Below, one piece after another: positions 1 to 7,561 of a DNA stretch of 10,000 nt. Position 1 is the stretch's first letter, and each line of letters opens with the position of its first letter. The stretch comes from Halisarca cf. caerulea (Eukaryota > Porifera > Demospongiae > Chondrillida > Halisarcidae): the NCBI GenBank assembly GCA_963170055.1, contig CAUJGJ010000487.1, forward strand, positions 1,875,201-1,885,200, written 5' to 3'. The notes under the pieces are model-generated. The model was not told where the DNA came from. It worked only from the letters and a program-made list of their open reading frames with translations, and did not search any database. Position numbers and translations under genes: made by a program.

Positions 1-77
1 TCCTTGTGTCCCAGTTCCACTAGGTTTGGTGCATTGCTCAGTATTTGTTCCAGTCTTGATGGCAGTGCTATCTCATT

Positions 78-82
<5 letters not shown>

Positions 83-149
<67 letters not shown>
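83..149. repeat. (TG)n microsatellite, uninterrupted
   Basis: Perfect TG dinucleotide run of about 33 units. It grades directly into the GT-rich 22-bp minisatellite at 159-246, so that unit may derive from decayed GT repeat. It is the only long GT tract here without internal interruptions, which suggests recent expansion (inference). Confidence 0.97.
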
Positions 150-150
<1 letters not shown>

Positions 151-158
151 GTATTCGT

Positions 159-246
159 GTGTGCGTAGATGTGTGGGTGGGTGTACGTAGATGTGTGGGT
201 GGGTATACGTAGATGTGTGGGTGGGTATACGTAGATGTGTGGGTGT
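159..246. repeat. 22-bp minisatellite, 4 units
   Basis: Four head-to-tail 22-bp units start at 159, 181, 203 and 225. Each contains the core CGTAGATGTGTGGGTG. Units differ by one to three bases, mainly at their first six positions (GTGTGC, GTGTAC, GTATAC, GTATAC). The array follows the TG tract after a 9-bp spacer. Confidence 0.93.
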
Positions 247-315
247 AATTCTACACATGCAGCCACTGCTCCTATGCTGTGGGTATGAGATTTGGAAGTC
301 TAGTAGCTCGCCCAC

Positions 316-444
316 CTTGTCCACACACATCTGAAGAGTTTCAAGGAAGTTGGGGGAAAACCAAGGGACATCACTTCCTTTGAGCAACATTTTCATGGCC
401 ACCAGCCATCCTGGTGCCAAGGGGTAACTACCAGGTCTTGATGT
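316..444 (-). other. Possible exon-like open frame (weak)
   Basis: On the minus strand a candidate 3' splice site (pyrimidine-rich CTCTTCACAG, AG at 446-445) is followed by exactly 43 open codons, then by a candidate donor AAG|GTGGGC (GT at 315-314). The exon would be phase 0 at both ends. The peptide has a hydrophobic/Trp-containing start (PGWLVAMKMLLKG) and ends near LETLQMCVDK; I do not recognise a family. The frame stays open beyond the donor into the minisatellite. Against a gene: it overlaps dispersed repeat R1a, no partner exon is visible in the window, and 43 open codons can occur by chance. It could also be a decayed transposon coding remnant. Confidence 0.15.
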
Positions 445-612
445 CTGTGAAGAGGTTACATTAGGTCTCTTGAGTACCTGTCAACACCTTTTCCCCTTCC
501 TTTGTTCTTAAAGTGATTCAAATCCGTTTTTCCAATTTAGGACATTGGAGGGGCCAGCTGCTGTGCTGTAGCAATTGCGGTTTGACCCTCGAGTTGCCTT
601 GGTTACCATCAA
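345..612 (+). repeat. Dispersed repeat R1, copy a
   Basis: A diverged direct copy of the sequence at 4935-5208. The clearest shared blocks, in order, are GTGCCAaGGGGTAACT (414), the region around GAGAGGT/GAAGAGGTTAC, and TTTCCAATTTAGGAC (530), followed by a GCAGCTG/CCAGCTGCTG block. Spacing between the first and third blocks is 116 bp here and 121 bp in the other copy, so the order is collinear. The similarity fades upstream of about 345 and downstream of about 612. No terminal repeat or A-tail identifies the class; an old SINE or MITE is possible. Confidence 0.55.
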
Positions 613-976
613 GTGCTCTGTTGATTGGTTGTTCAAACATTCAAATTGTTTGATGTTTGAATAATAATGTGGTCAATACCAACCGGTAGTTTACCCATGT
701 TCCGCAGATAATGTTGTTGTTATTCAACCATATCTGTCTGCCTATGCAAGTCTCTGCCTGCGTATGCACCTGTCTGCCTTATGGGGTGTCTTACAAAGCA
801 TGTCTATTCTCTTACAGTACTTCTATCAGCTTTTTAATAGGTCCTGCTTTAGCTAGCATATTCCCTAGGTTCTCACTTGTGCCCCCTGTTAATCCAGTTG
901 TTGTTGGATTCCACTACCTCTGATTCTGTCTTGTTGTGTTTCTATAGTTTTCGCAAGACTTGTGGTTCATTGGGGA

Positions 977-978
<2 letters not shown>
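613..978. other. Unassigned AT-rich interval
   Basis: No gene or transposon recognised. It holds one small hairpin (632-645 pairing with 649-661, TTCAAACATTCAAA against TTTGATGTTTGAA with one bulge) and a short run of related CTGCCT/TATGCA words near 736-780. The open frames are short and show no protein-like composition. Confidence 0.5.
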
Positions 979-1033
<55 letters not shown>

Positions 1034-1050
1034 TGTGTGTGTGTGTGTGT
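979..1050. repeat. (GT)n microsatellite with one interruption
   Basis: GT dinucleotide run of 72 bp interrupted once by a C at 1033. It leads straight into the GT/AC-rich tandem duplication that follows. Confidence 0.96.
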
Positions 1051-1317
1051 ACATGTGCCTGTATCCGCATGTGTGTGTATACTGTACATGTATTTACATT
1101 TGTGTGAGTATGCATTTATGTATGTGTGTACATATGTACGTATGTATGTGTGCGTGCGCGTGTGTGTGTGCGTGCACGTGTGCCCACATGTATGTACATA
1201 TGTGTGTATATTTTACATATATTTACATTTGCGTGTGTATGCATGTACGTACGTACGTATGTGTGTGCGTATGTACATATATGTGCGTGCGTGTGTGTGT
1301 GTGTGTGTGTACGTGCA
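1051..1317. repeat. ~130-bp imperfect tandem duplication in alternating purine-pyrimidine DNA
   Basis: Two copies of a complex GT/TA/CG-rich block, about 1051-1185 and 1186-1317. Both open with ACATGT, contain TATTTACATTTG (1091 and 1220, offset 129 bp), then a TATGCAT block, then GTACGTA/TATGTGTGCG and GTGCGTGCG. Most of the stretch alternates purine and pyrimidine (TG, CA, TA, CG steps), which favours Z-DNA or cruciform structures. This is a cryptic simple repeat duplicated as a unit rather than pure microsatellite. Confidence 0.75.
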
Positions 1318-1451
1318 TATATTTTGTCATTTCCATCCTGAATCCTTTTGCTTCACCAGTTACCAGTTATGTATTCATGTGTAGCTTTGCATGTGCCCTT
1401 GTGTGTATGTATGCACATGGGAGGATTTTTTCATGCACACCTTACATATAC

Positions 1452-1464
1452 TTGTGTGTGTGTG

Positions 1465-1531
<67 letters not shown>

Positions 1532-1540
1532 ACAGTGTGT

Positions 1541-1620
<80 letters not shown>

Positions 1621-1637
1621 TTGTACATGTGTGTGTG
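1452..1637. repeat. Compound interrupted (GT)n tract
   Basis: GT runs at 1453-1465, 1469-1529, 1535-1590 (with one A substitution) and 1595-1620, separated by short interruptions such as TTTT, GGACA and ACAT. The tract ends exactly where hAT-like element A begins, and GT repeat resumes at its far end (2185), so 1452-1637 and 2185-2244 are probably two halves of one split microsatellite. Confidence 0.92.
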
Positions 1638-2183
1638 CAGAGCTCGAAAATGCAACCGGACATCGGACATTTTCCGATCATTTTCAGTAAATGTCCGGAT
1701 GTTATCAACTTTGTCCTGACATTGTGTCAGCTCAAAGGAAGTGTTTATGGCTGTAGGAGGCTGTCATTGTTCAGGTGACAGGTTTGTGGTCTGTCACTTT
1801 CTGCTATTAATTAGGTAGTGGCACCATAGGATAGAAACAGCTGTTTAGTAGCCTTGCAGTTCACACAGTCTCTCCTAAGTGTATAGGACACTGGTGCTTT
1901 ATAAGGCCAGTTGCACAAAGCCTTTTTACTTACACTGAAAGCAATACTATTGTTTTGTAACTGGGGATATGCAAAATTGCTACTGCACATAGTATGAAAA
2001 TGCCAGAAACTGCATATGTACGTATGCTGGCTTACAACTGCATACATGATAGCAATGAGAAACTAGCAAAATATGATTGCTAGTCAACATTATCATGTCC
2101 GATCAAATATGTGAATGTCCGGGCATTCTGAAGTTTGTCTGGACATTATGTCCAGACACTTCCAAAAAGTTATCGTGAGCTCT

Positions 2184-2184
<1 letters not shown>
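1638..2184. mobile_element. hAT-like non-autonomous element A inserted in GT repeat
   Basis: A 547-bp insertion with inverted ends CAGAGCTC (1638-1645) and GAGCTCTG (2177-2184), flanked on both sides by GT microsatellite in the same phase orientation. Both ends carry clusters of a short subterminal word: CCGGACAT 1656, CGGACATT 1664 and ATGTCCGG 1691 on the left; ATGTCCG 2095, ATGTCCGG 2115 and the palindrome TCTGGACA/TGTCCAGA at 2138-2156 on the right. CAGNG-type ends and clustered subterminal repeats are known features of hAT transposons. An 8-bp target duplication cannot be shown because both flanks are GT repeat. There is no transposase, so it would be non-autonomous. The element contains a perfect hairpin at 2062-2084. 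Its left end resembles the right end of element C (9315-9654). Confidence 0.65.
2062..2084. repeat. Perfect 8-bp stem hairpin in element A
   Basis: ACTAGCAA (2062-2069) pairs perfectly with TTGCTAGT (2077-2084) over a 7-base loop. It lies near the right subterminal region of element A. Confidence 0.7.

Positions 2185-2244
<60 letters not shown>
2185..2244. repeat. (GT)n microsatellite
   Basis: Perfect 60-bp GT run abutting the right end of element A. It is interpreted as the displaced right half of the microsatellite that ends at 1637. Confidence 0.97.
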
Positions 2245-2249
<5 letters not shown>

Positions 2250-2378
2250 ATGTGTATTTATTGTTGTGGTAGAACCCATATCTTTATTTTCCCATATCTA
2301 AACATAATTTCTCTACAGTCATGTATGAATGTGTGTGTCCTTGGATGGATTGTTGTTGGTTAACATAGGTTACTACTA

Positions 2379-2493
2379 CAGTGTCCCCCGTTTATCCGAT
2401 GACATCTGTTCCCCCTAAATGTGTCAGATAAACCAGGTGTTGGATAAATCAGGTGTTGGATAAACCAGGTGTTTGATAAACTAGTGTGGATTG
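2379..2493. mobile_element. 115-bp TA-flanked MITE with internal tandem repeat
   Basis: The left end CAGTGTCCCCCGTTTATCC is preceded by TA (2377-2378). Such CAG...TTATCC ends are typical of pogo/Tigger-like Tc1/mariner relatives. A degenerate right end (GATAAACTAGTGTGGATTG, ending 2493) is followed by TA (2494-2495). The right end matches the inverted left end only loosely, so that boundary is tentative. The middle is a 16-bp tandem repeat. Confidence 0.5.
2421..2490. repeat. 16-bp tandem repeat
   Basis: Three full units of CAGGTGTTGGATAAAY start at 2434, 2450 and 2466, with partial units on both sides (GTCAGATAAAC before, TAGTGTGGA after). The GATAAAC core is the same word as the inverted terminal TTATCC of the MITE, so the array appears to have grown by tandem amplification of a terminal sequence. 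Confidence 0.85.
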
Positions 2494-3338
2494 TACACAA
2501 CTTAGTGATGGGGATTCACAAAATCCTTGCGACTCTCCCCTTCTTGGAACATTAAGTGTGATGTGTGTTCATTCTTTTGAGCATTGTAGTGAGCATGGAA
2601 AATAGTCATCTGCCGTTTCATGTGTGTATCTACGCACATTACATCCTGTAATTTACGTTCATGTTTGTATGTTTATTGGGTATTGTTTGTGTCTATGTTC
2701 TTACTTGCGGAATGTATGTACCGACCAAAAGTAGTGCAGTGTACCTCAAGTGTTGTGTGTATTGTATTCAAGCGTAGAAATACTCTCTGTCTGCTTTTGA
2801 GCAGTCATCCGATTTCAGCATGCAAAAATTTTATCCACCCAGAAGCCTTGCTGTGTCTCCGTGTGTGGTGTTGTAAGTGTTTTCCGTATGGTCCTATGAC
2901 TGTGTGTGTATGGTACAGAAAAGCCAGATTGCAGTGTTTTTAGCAACGTTTTTGGAATTTGTCCCATCACCTGACGTTCCACCACACCCGCCCTGTACTG
3001 GGAACATGATGAAGACTTGACAATTATTTTGTTGCCAAGCACAACAGAATCCCCAAAAGGACACACTTACTCCTTGTGGCATGCGAGAGCAATGATTTCA
3101 TTGCAACCCACTTCAGTGCATCTCATGTGCATACTGTACCTATCTTAGTACTTATGTATGTGTACACAAATATAGGCGAAGTTTATTGGAACTGAAATTA
3201 CGCATACAAGATTGTCCAATTGGAAGGTAAATCGATCCTTCCAAGTTTAGTGAATGCATCCAAAAGTACTTTGAGTAGATTGCATGTTATGTGAGTATAC
3301 GCACTTTGTCTTATTAAGTGAAGCAGCTGTATATGGTT
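2494..3338. other. Unassigned single-copy-like interval
   Basis: No convincing gene, RNA or transposon. Open frames (for example plus strand 2620-2943) are Cys- and Val-rich without recognisable domains. One perfect hairpin lies at 3220-3244. Confidence 0.45.
3220..3244. repeat. Perfect 8-bp stem hairpin
   Basis: TTGGAAGG (3220-3227) pairs with CCTTCCAA (3237-3244) across a 9-base loop. No flanking poly-T or gene suggests a terminator function. Confidence 0.6.
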
Positions 3339-3376
3339 ATGCCCCAAGTTTGACTTGATAGCAAAACTTTGGGCAT
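3339..3376. repeat. 13-bp imperfect inverted repeat
   Basis: ATGCCCCAAGTTT (3339-3351) pairs with AAACTTTGGGCAT (3364-3376) with one mismatch, around a 12-base loop. It could be the core of a small foldback element; no target duplication is visible. Confidence 0.6.
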
Positions 3377-3498
3377 GCTTTTCATGGAGAACTTTCCAGA
3401 CAAGGGTACCTAAAACTCACCGAACAACTACTGTATTTGCACCTGGTGTATAGAAACTATGTGTGTAGTCAATAAATCTATGCCCATATTGAAAGTTA

Positions 3499-3714
3499 CA
3501 AGTGGAACCTCCGATGGTGGACTGTCCAAAGTAAGGACATAGCATTGTAAACCTCTCTACAAAGGACGCCACTTGAGGTCCCAAAATATGTCCCCCCTGT
3601 AGTTACAATGTACATTTTGAACCTCCAAAAGAGGACAGCCTCTCTACAAAGGACAAGACTTTGCAAATTATTGTTGTCCTCTGGTGTCTTTTGCTGTATT
3701 TGGAGGTCCCACTG
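3499..3714. mobile_element. MITE-like element with GGAACCTCC-type ends
   Basis: Left end CAAGTGGAACCTCC (3499, preceded by TA) and right end GGAGGTCCCACTG (ending 3714) are imperfect inverted repeats. The interior twice contains CCTCTCTACAAAGGAC (near 3553 and 3640). The same word style recurs in repeats R2a and R2b and in the 5685-5774 element, so these may be relatives. The right flank is AG rather than TA, so the TA target duplication is unconfirmed. There is no coding capacity. Confidence 0.5.
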
Positions 3715-4070
3715 AGAAGTTGAGAACTTGAGCAGAATTGCCTGTTGTGAAAGCATGAACTGTTATGAAAACATTCGTAATTGTTATGAGTCATTGAATG
3801 GAACATGTCACCCAATGTAAACAGTATAACCAATGTTGGTCCATTTGAACCACTTATACTCACTTGTGAGGAGTTTGTATGGCTATTAAAGAGTGTTTGA
3901 TGTGGGTCTATAAAGCCTAAAATTTCTCCTTGAGCTCTTAGTCATTTGTACACTCTGGGTACATTCCGTGCGCTAGATTTCACTTGACTTTACATTATCC
4001 GGAATTTCCTGGAGGATCTTGTTTATGGGAGTTCGCTTGTGAATGTTTGGTTATTTACGTGTGTGGTGTG
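3715..4070. other. Unassigned interval
   Basis: AT-rich sequence between two MITEs. I see no gene, repeat or structured RNA in it. Confidence 0.45.
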
Positions 4071-4257
4071 CAGCTGTACCTCACTTATCCGCACACATCC
4101 GTTCTAGATGTAATTGTGGATTAAGTGAGGGAACTGGATAAATGAGGGAGCAGTAGTATAGTGTACAGTAGGATTATTGCAGGTTTGTTCCAATAAAATC
4201 TACTGCGGAAGGTGAGAGAACTGGATATCTGAGGTGTGAATTAGTGCGGTCTCACTG
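4071..4257 (+). mobile_element. Pogo/Tc1-like MITE, copy 1 (187 bp)
   Basis: Starts CAGCTGTACCTCACTTATCC and ends GTGCGGTCTCACTG, which are imperfect inverted terminal repeats. CAG termini followed by TTATCCGCA are characteristic of pogo/Tigger-like non-autonomous elements. Flanking dinucleotides are TG and CA, which could be decayed TA. The body is nearly identical to the inverted copy at 4295-4483. There is no coding capacity. Confidence 0.8.
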
Positions 4258-4294
4258 CAATAAGGCAGACCTGAGGGATATGAATTTCAATCTA

Positions 4295-4483
4295 CAGTCC
4301 TCATCCTCACTCATCCGCACCTCAGATATCCAGTTCCCTCACCTTCCACAGTAGATTTTATTGGAACAAATCTGCAATAATCCTACTGTTTTCTATACTA
4401 CTGCTCCCTCATTTATCCATTTCCCTCACTTTATCCGCAATTACATCTAGAACGGATGTGTGCGGATAAGTGAGGTCTCACTG
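4295..4483 (-). mobile_element. Pogo/Tc1-like MITE, copy 2 (189 bp), inverted
   Basis: Reverse-complement copy of 4071-4257. It is flanked by intact TA on both sides (4293-4294 and 4484-4485), the expected Tc1/mariner target duplication. The left end as read on the plus strand is CAGTCCTCATCCTCACTCAT and the right end is AAGTGAGGTCTCACTG. Only 37 bp separate it from copy 1, so the pair can fold into a hairpin with arms of about 187 bp. Confidence 0.85.
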
Positions 4484-4570
4484 TACTTGTTGATTTTGCC
4501 AAGTACACATCCTTGAAAATTGGTGACTAAATAGTACATGCAGTACAGGTATACTGTATAAGCAGGACTA

Positions 4571-4853
<283 letters not shown>

Positions 4854-4934
4854 TTTACTGCCCTAAGTAACCTTATTTAGCCTTTCTAAAACAACCACAT
4901 GGGCAAAATGCATTCTCAGCCACTGATGTAAGGG

Positions 4935-5208
4935 GGGAACTCCACGTGAGCCTGTTTCCTTTTTGCATGCACTAATAAATGGAACACTAGCCTACACCAC
5001 AGCCAGGTAGGTGCCAGGGGTAACTCCGATCTCTTTGTGTGTGTTTTGAGAGGTCATTCTCTGTGGTACCCTAAGTGCCTGTTGACAGCTGCTAGACTTC
5101 CTGAATTCTGTAAGTGCTCTAAGAGAGCAATTTTCCAATTTAGGACTTTGACTGAGGTAGCAGCTGTACAAATCGTGTTTACGGGCATGTTGCTATGGCT
5201 ACACGTGA
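4935..5208 (+). repeat. Dispersed repeat R1, copy b
   Basis: Diverged direct copy of 345-612. It shares GTGCCAGGGGTAACTCC (5011), a GAGAGGTCATTC block, TTTTCCAATTTAGGAC (about 5131) and GCAGCTGTAC, in the same order and with similar spacing. Minus-strand and plus-strand open frames across it (about 5037-5329) have no recognisable domain. Confidence 0.55.
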
Positions 5209-5439
5209 CGGGTTTTTCAATTTTGCGGAATAAATCAGAACTAACCTCTCGTTCAGTGCGCAGCCTTCCTTCCACAGTGCAGACTTCGCAGCTGTGAAAT
5301 GACGGGAACAGTCGGTACAGGTCTGCCATGTGTTATGTGGGTGAGGGGTCGGACAAGTACCCAGGATCTCTTTATCACAGGATCTTGGTGTACTTTTGGA
5401 AAATGATGTCATTATGATTAGCATATATGCTTTAATTTT

Positions 5440-5640
5440 CACAAGGTGGGAATTTTGCAGATTATGGATTTTGCAATTTTCTCGTTTATATTAATCATGG
5501 ACGGCCATGTTTTGCGATTGTACAGGAGACCAATCTAAATTTCACAGGTGTAATCTGTTGCGGAGGGCTTCCAATTCACGAAAACCGCAAATATAAAACC
5601 ACATGAAAATTGAAGTGTATGCGCCAACTACTATGCTTCA
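5440..5640. repeat. Left arm of ~1-kb foldback structure
   Basis: The strongest part (about 5506-5632, from TCATGGACGGCCATG to GAAGTGTATGCG) matches the reverse complement of 6300-6425 without major gaps, roughly three quarters identical by eye. Weaker similarity continues outward to about 5440. Shared landmarks are GGACGGCCATGTTTT, TCTAAATTT, GGAGGGCTT and ATATAAAAC. Confidence 0.75.
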
Positions 5641-5684
5641 TCTTTCACAGTTAAAAGGGTAATTTTGTTGCCCAAGATGGAGTA

Positions 5685-5774
5685 CAGTATGTGGAACCTC
5701 TAAATATGGGACTCTTTGGGAGAGCTCTATTTGTTCTTTGTAAGGAGGTTATCCTATTTGGAAGGAGCGAAATG
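5685..5774. mobile_element. 90-bp TA-flanked MITE-like fragment
   Basis: Begins CAGTATGTGGAACCTCTAAA after TA (5683-5684) and ends TTTGGAAGGAGCGAAATG before TA (5775-5776). The ends are inverted only loosely (GGAACCTCTAAATATGGGA against the complement of TCCTATTTGGAAGG). It resembles the 3499-3714 element in its left end. It is tentative because of its short length and weak termini. Confidence 0.4.
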
Positions 5775-5977
5775 TAATACCAGTGTTCTAGCCAGAATTT
5801 TTCTATAGCAGGGTAGTGAGGGTTATAGCATAAGTCAGTAATTGCAAGACAGTGAATTCTTGCCACAATTTTTTTTTCATTAAGTCAATGTAAAGGAAAA
5901 TTAACTAATCCATGCACAAAAGTGATGGATTTCTGCCCCTGTACTCATAATCCCCATGATCTCACACAAGAATTAAA

Positions 5978-6247
5978 GCAGAGTGGAGAGAATAAAAGCA
6001 GGGTGGGGACAAAAAAGCAGGGTGGGGAGAATGAAAGCAGGGTATATGGGGATAATGAAAGCAGGGTGGGGATAAAAAAGCAGGGTGGGGATAAAAAAGC
6101 AGGGTGGGGAGAATGAAAGCAGGGTGGGGAGAATGAAAGCAGGGTGGGGAGAATGAAAGCAGGGTGGGGAGAATGAAAGCAGGGTGGGGAGAATGAAAGC
6201 AGGGTGGGGAAAATGAAAGCAGGGTGGGGAGAATGAAAGCAGGGTGG
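5978..6247 (+). repeat. 20-bp purine-rich minisatellite, 13 full units
   Basis: Consensus unit GCAGGGTGGGGAGAATGAAA. Units start at 5978, 5998, 6017, 6037, 6061, 6080, 6099, 6119, 6139, 6159, 6179, 6199 and 6219, with a partial unit at 6239. Lengths are mostly 20 bp, with 19-bp variants (…GGGGAYAAAAAA) and one 24-bp unit at 6037. The right-hand units are almost identical and the left-hand units are more diverged, consistent with expansion toward the right. The array ends in GCAGGGTGGTAC facing TACCCTGC x3 (6251-6274). Confidence 0.95.
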
Positions 6248-6274
6248 TACTACCCTGCTACCCTGCTACCCTGC
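6239..6274. repeat. Palindromic junction and 8-bp CTACCCTG x3
   Basis: GCAGGGTGGTAC (end of the minisatellite) is followed immediately by the opposite-strand word TACCCTGC in three 8-bp units. Together they form a near-perfect palindrome and reproduce the AGCAGGGTAG motif of element B's left end in inverted orientation. Confidence 0.85.
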
Positions 6275-6295
6275 TTTAGCTAAAACCCTGAATAC

Positions 6296-6490
6296 CATAT
6301 ACGCTTTACTTTTCGTGTAGTTTTATATTCTTGGCATTCATGGATTGAAAGCCCTCCACAAAGTTTACACACACACAAATTTAGACCGGGCTCTTATGCA
6401 ATGGAAAAACATGGCCGTCCGTGAATATGGACACACGATAATCACTAAAAGCCGAGATCCACCAAAGTTTCAACCCAAAATAGTTAAGGT
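6296..6490. repeat. Right arm of ~1-kb foldback structure
   Basis: Inverted partner of 5440-5640. The best-matching segment is about 6300-6425, ending with CATGGCCGTCCGTGA, the complement of the left arm's ACGGACGGCCATG-type block. The paired arms enclose elements 5685-5774 and B, so those were probably nested later. Confidence 0.75.
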
Positions 6491-6554
6491 ATATACTGTT
6501 TACCTATAGAGAGGAAAAAATTTCGAAGGGGATATATTGGTGTTTTCTATACTA

Positions 6555-6770
<216 letters not shown>

Positions 6771-6809
6771 TTACCAACCGTTTTTTGTACCACCCATCCA
6801 CATCCATAT

Positions 6810-6911
6810 GCCACCTCAGTGATATAAGTCCACCTGTACATAAGCCCCACCTGTCTATAGAGGCCATATTTACGTAGTACCTTGACCAGTGTTTATAGAC
6901 AGGCGTCACTA
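6810..6911 (+). repeat. Dispersed repeat R2, copy a
   Basis: Direct copy of 7459-7561. Shared words in order are GCCACCTCAGTGATA, CCACCTGTCTA, CCTTGA and TTATAGACA, over nearly the same total length (102 and 103 bp). It begins 39 bp after a GT tract, and the other copy is also downstream of a GT tract. The CACCTGTCTAYARAG style resembles the CCTCTCTACAAAGGAC words in the 3499-3714 element. Confidence 0.75.
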
Positions 6912-7024
6912 AGTAGTGATGCAACACTCTGTGTCATGTGTTTGCCTGGGCCACCCATGCATCCTGTGTGTGTGTGTCATAGTTGAATATGTGTGGTTTC
7001 ATCAGTTTTTCCACTAATGTTTAC

Positions 7025-7101
7025 GCATATCTTTTGCTGTGGTATGTGTGGTTTTGGGCTTGTAGGAAACGACCACACACAGAATACGCAAAATGTGTAT
7101 G
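7025..7101. repeat. Long imperfect hairpin
   Basis: The left arm (about 7025-7055) contains CATATCTTTTGCTG and TATGTGTGGTTT. The right arm (about 7067-7101) contains AAACGACCACACACAG and CGCAAAATGTGTATG. They pair over roughly 30 positions with several mismatches and bulges around a ~12-base loop. A precursor small RNA or a foldback element are both possible; neither is shown. Confidence 0.5.
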
Positions 7102-7236
7102 TGTTTCCTGTGATTGTAATTTTTTTAATTTAGAATGCATTCTTTTGAACATGTGATTTTGAGGAAAACGATTGTGGTAATTGTTCCATTGCCATAATTT
7201 CCTTAAGCATTTGTTATCAGTTCAGTCTGTTTGTGC

Positions 7237-7291
7237 TGTGTGTGTATGTGTGTGTGCGTGTGTGTGCGTATGTGTGTGTGTGTGTGTGTGC

Positions 7292-7369
<78 letters not shown>

Positions 7370-7394
7370 ATGTGTACGTGTATGTGTGTGTACG
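7237..7394. repeat. Compound interrupted (GT)n tract
   Basis: GT repeat with several CG and TA substitutions in its left third and a clean run at about 7301-7368, ending in GCATGTGTACGTGTATG. Confidence 0.96.
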
Positions 7395-7458
7395 CAGTCT
7401 TACATGTGTTTTGCAAAAAGGACAACTTCCTTACAAATCACTGTAGGCTGCTCCATGG

Positions 7459-7561
7459 GCCACCTCAGTGATACTAATGCACCTCTGTACAAGGACCACC
7501 TGTCTACAAAGACCACTGTATCACCGGTCCCTTGAGTGGTTGTTATAGACAAGTTTTACTG
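7459..7561 (+). repeat. Dispersed repeat R2, copy b
   Basis: Second copy of the 6810-6911 repeat at an offset of 649 bp. The right end, inverted, reads CAGTAAAACTTGTCTATAAC, which looks like a transposon terminus. The matching left terminus was not identified with confidence. Confidence 0.75.

Larger units (their letters stand above)
5781..6290. mobile_element. hAT-like non-autonomous element B carrying a minisatellite
   Basis: Left end CAGTGTTCTAGCCAGAATT followed by TCTATAGCAGGGTAG. Right end, read inverted, is CAGGGTTTTAGCTAAAGCAG then GGTAG. Both ends share CAGNG, TTnTAGC and AGCAGGGTAG. The pentamer AATAC directly flanks both sides (5776-5780 and 6291-6295). hAT elements normally make 8-bp duplications, so the class is uncertain. 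The interior right half is a 20-bp minisatellite. There is no transposase. It sits inside the foldback structure 5440-6490. Confidence 0.6.

Noticed and set aside
515..525. GATTCAAATCC as a Pol III B box of a tRNA or SINE
   Set aside because: No matching A box at the proper distance upstream, no cloverleaf, and the other R1 copy lacks the motif.
960..1778. Long Cys-Val open frame (272 codons) and its overlapping frames
   Set aside because: Translation of GT microsatellite: all phases of (GT)n are stop-free, so the open length carries no coding information. The same applies to the frames across 1431-1719, 4447-4880, 6537-6927, 7181-7535 and 9661-10000.
2620..2943. 107-codon plus-strand frame
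   Set aside because: Composition is Cys/Val/Leu-rich from GT-biased sequence, with no domain. The hydrophobic stretches are not organised as a clear membrane protein.
5037..5329. Overlapping plus- and minus-strand frames of about 86-91 codons
   Set aside because: Both strands are open over the same bases, inside or next to repeat R1b, with no family resemblance.
5922..6116. 64-codon open frame over the minisatellite
   Set aside because: It is stop-free mainly because 19- and 20-bp repeats lacking stops are strung together. No conserved domain, and unit lengths not divisible by three shift the frame from unit to unit.
5978..6247. Possible CRISPR array
   Set aside because: The 20-bp units are directly head-to-tail with no unique spacers and lie inside a transposon in animal-like DNA.
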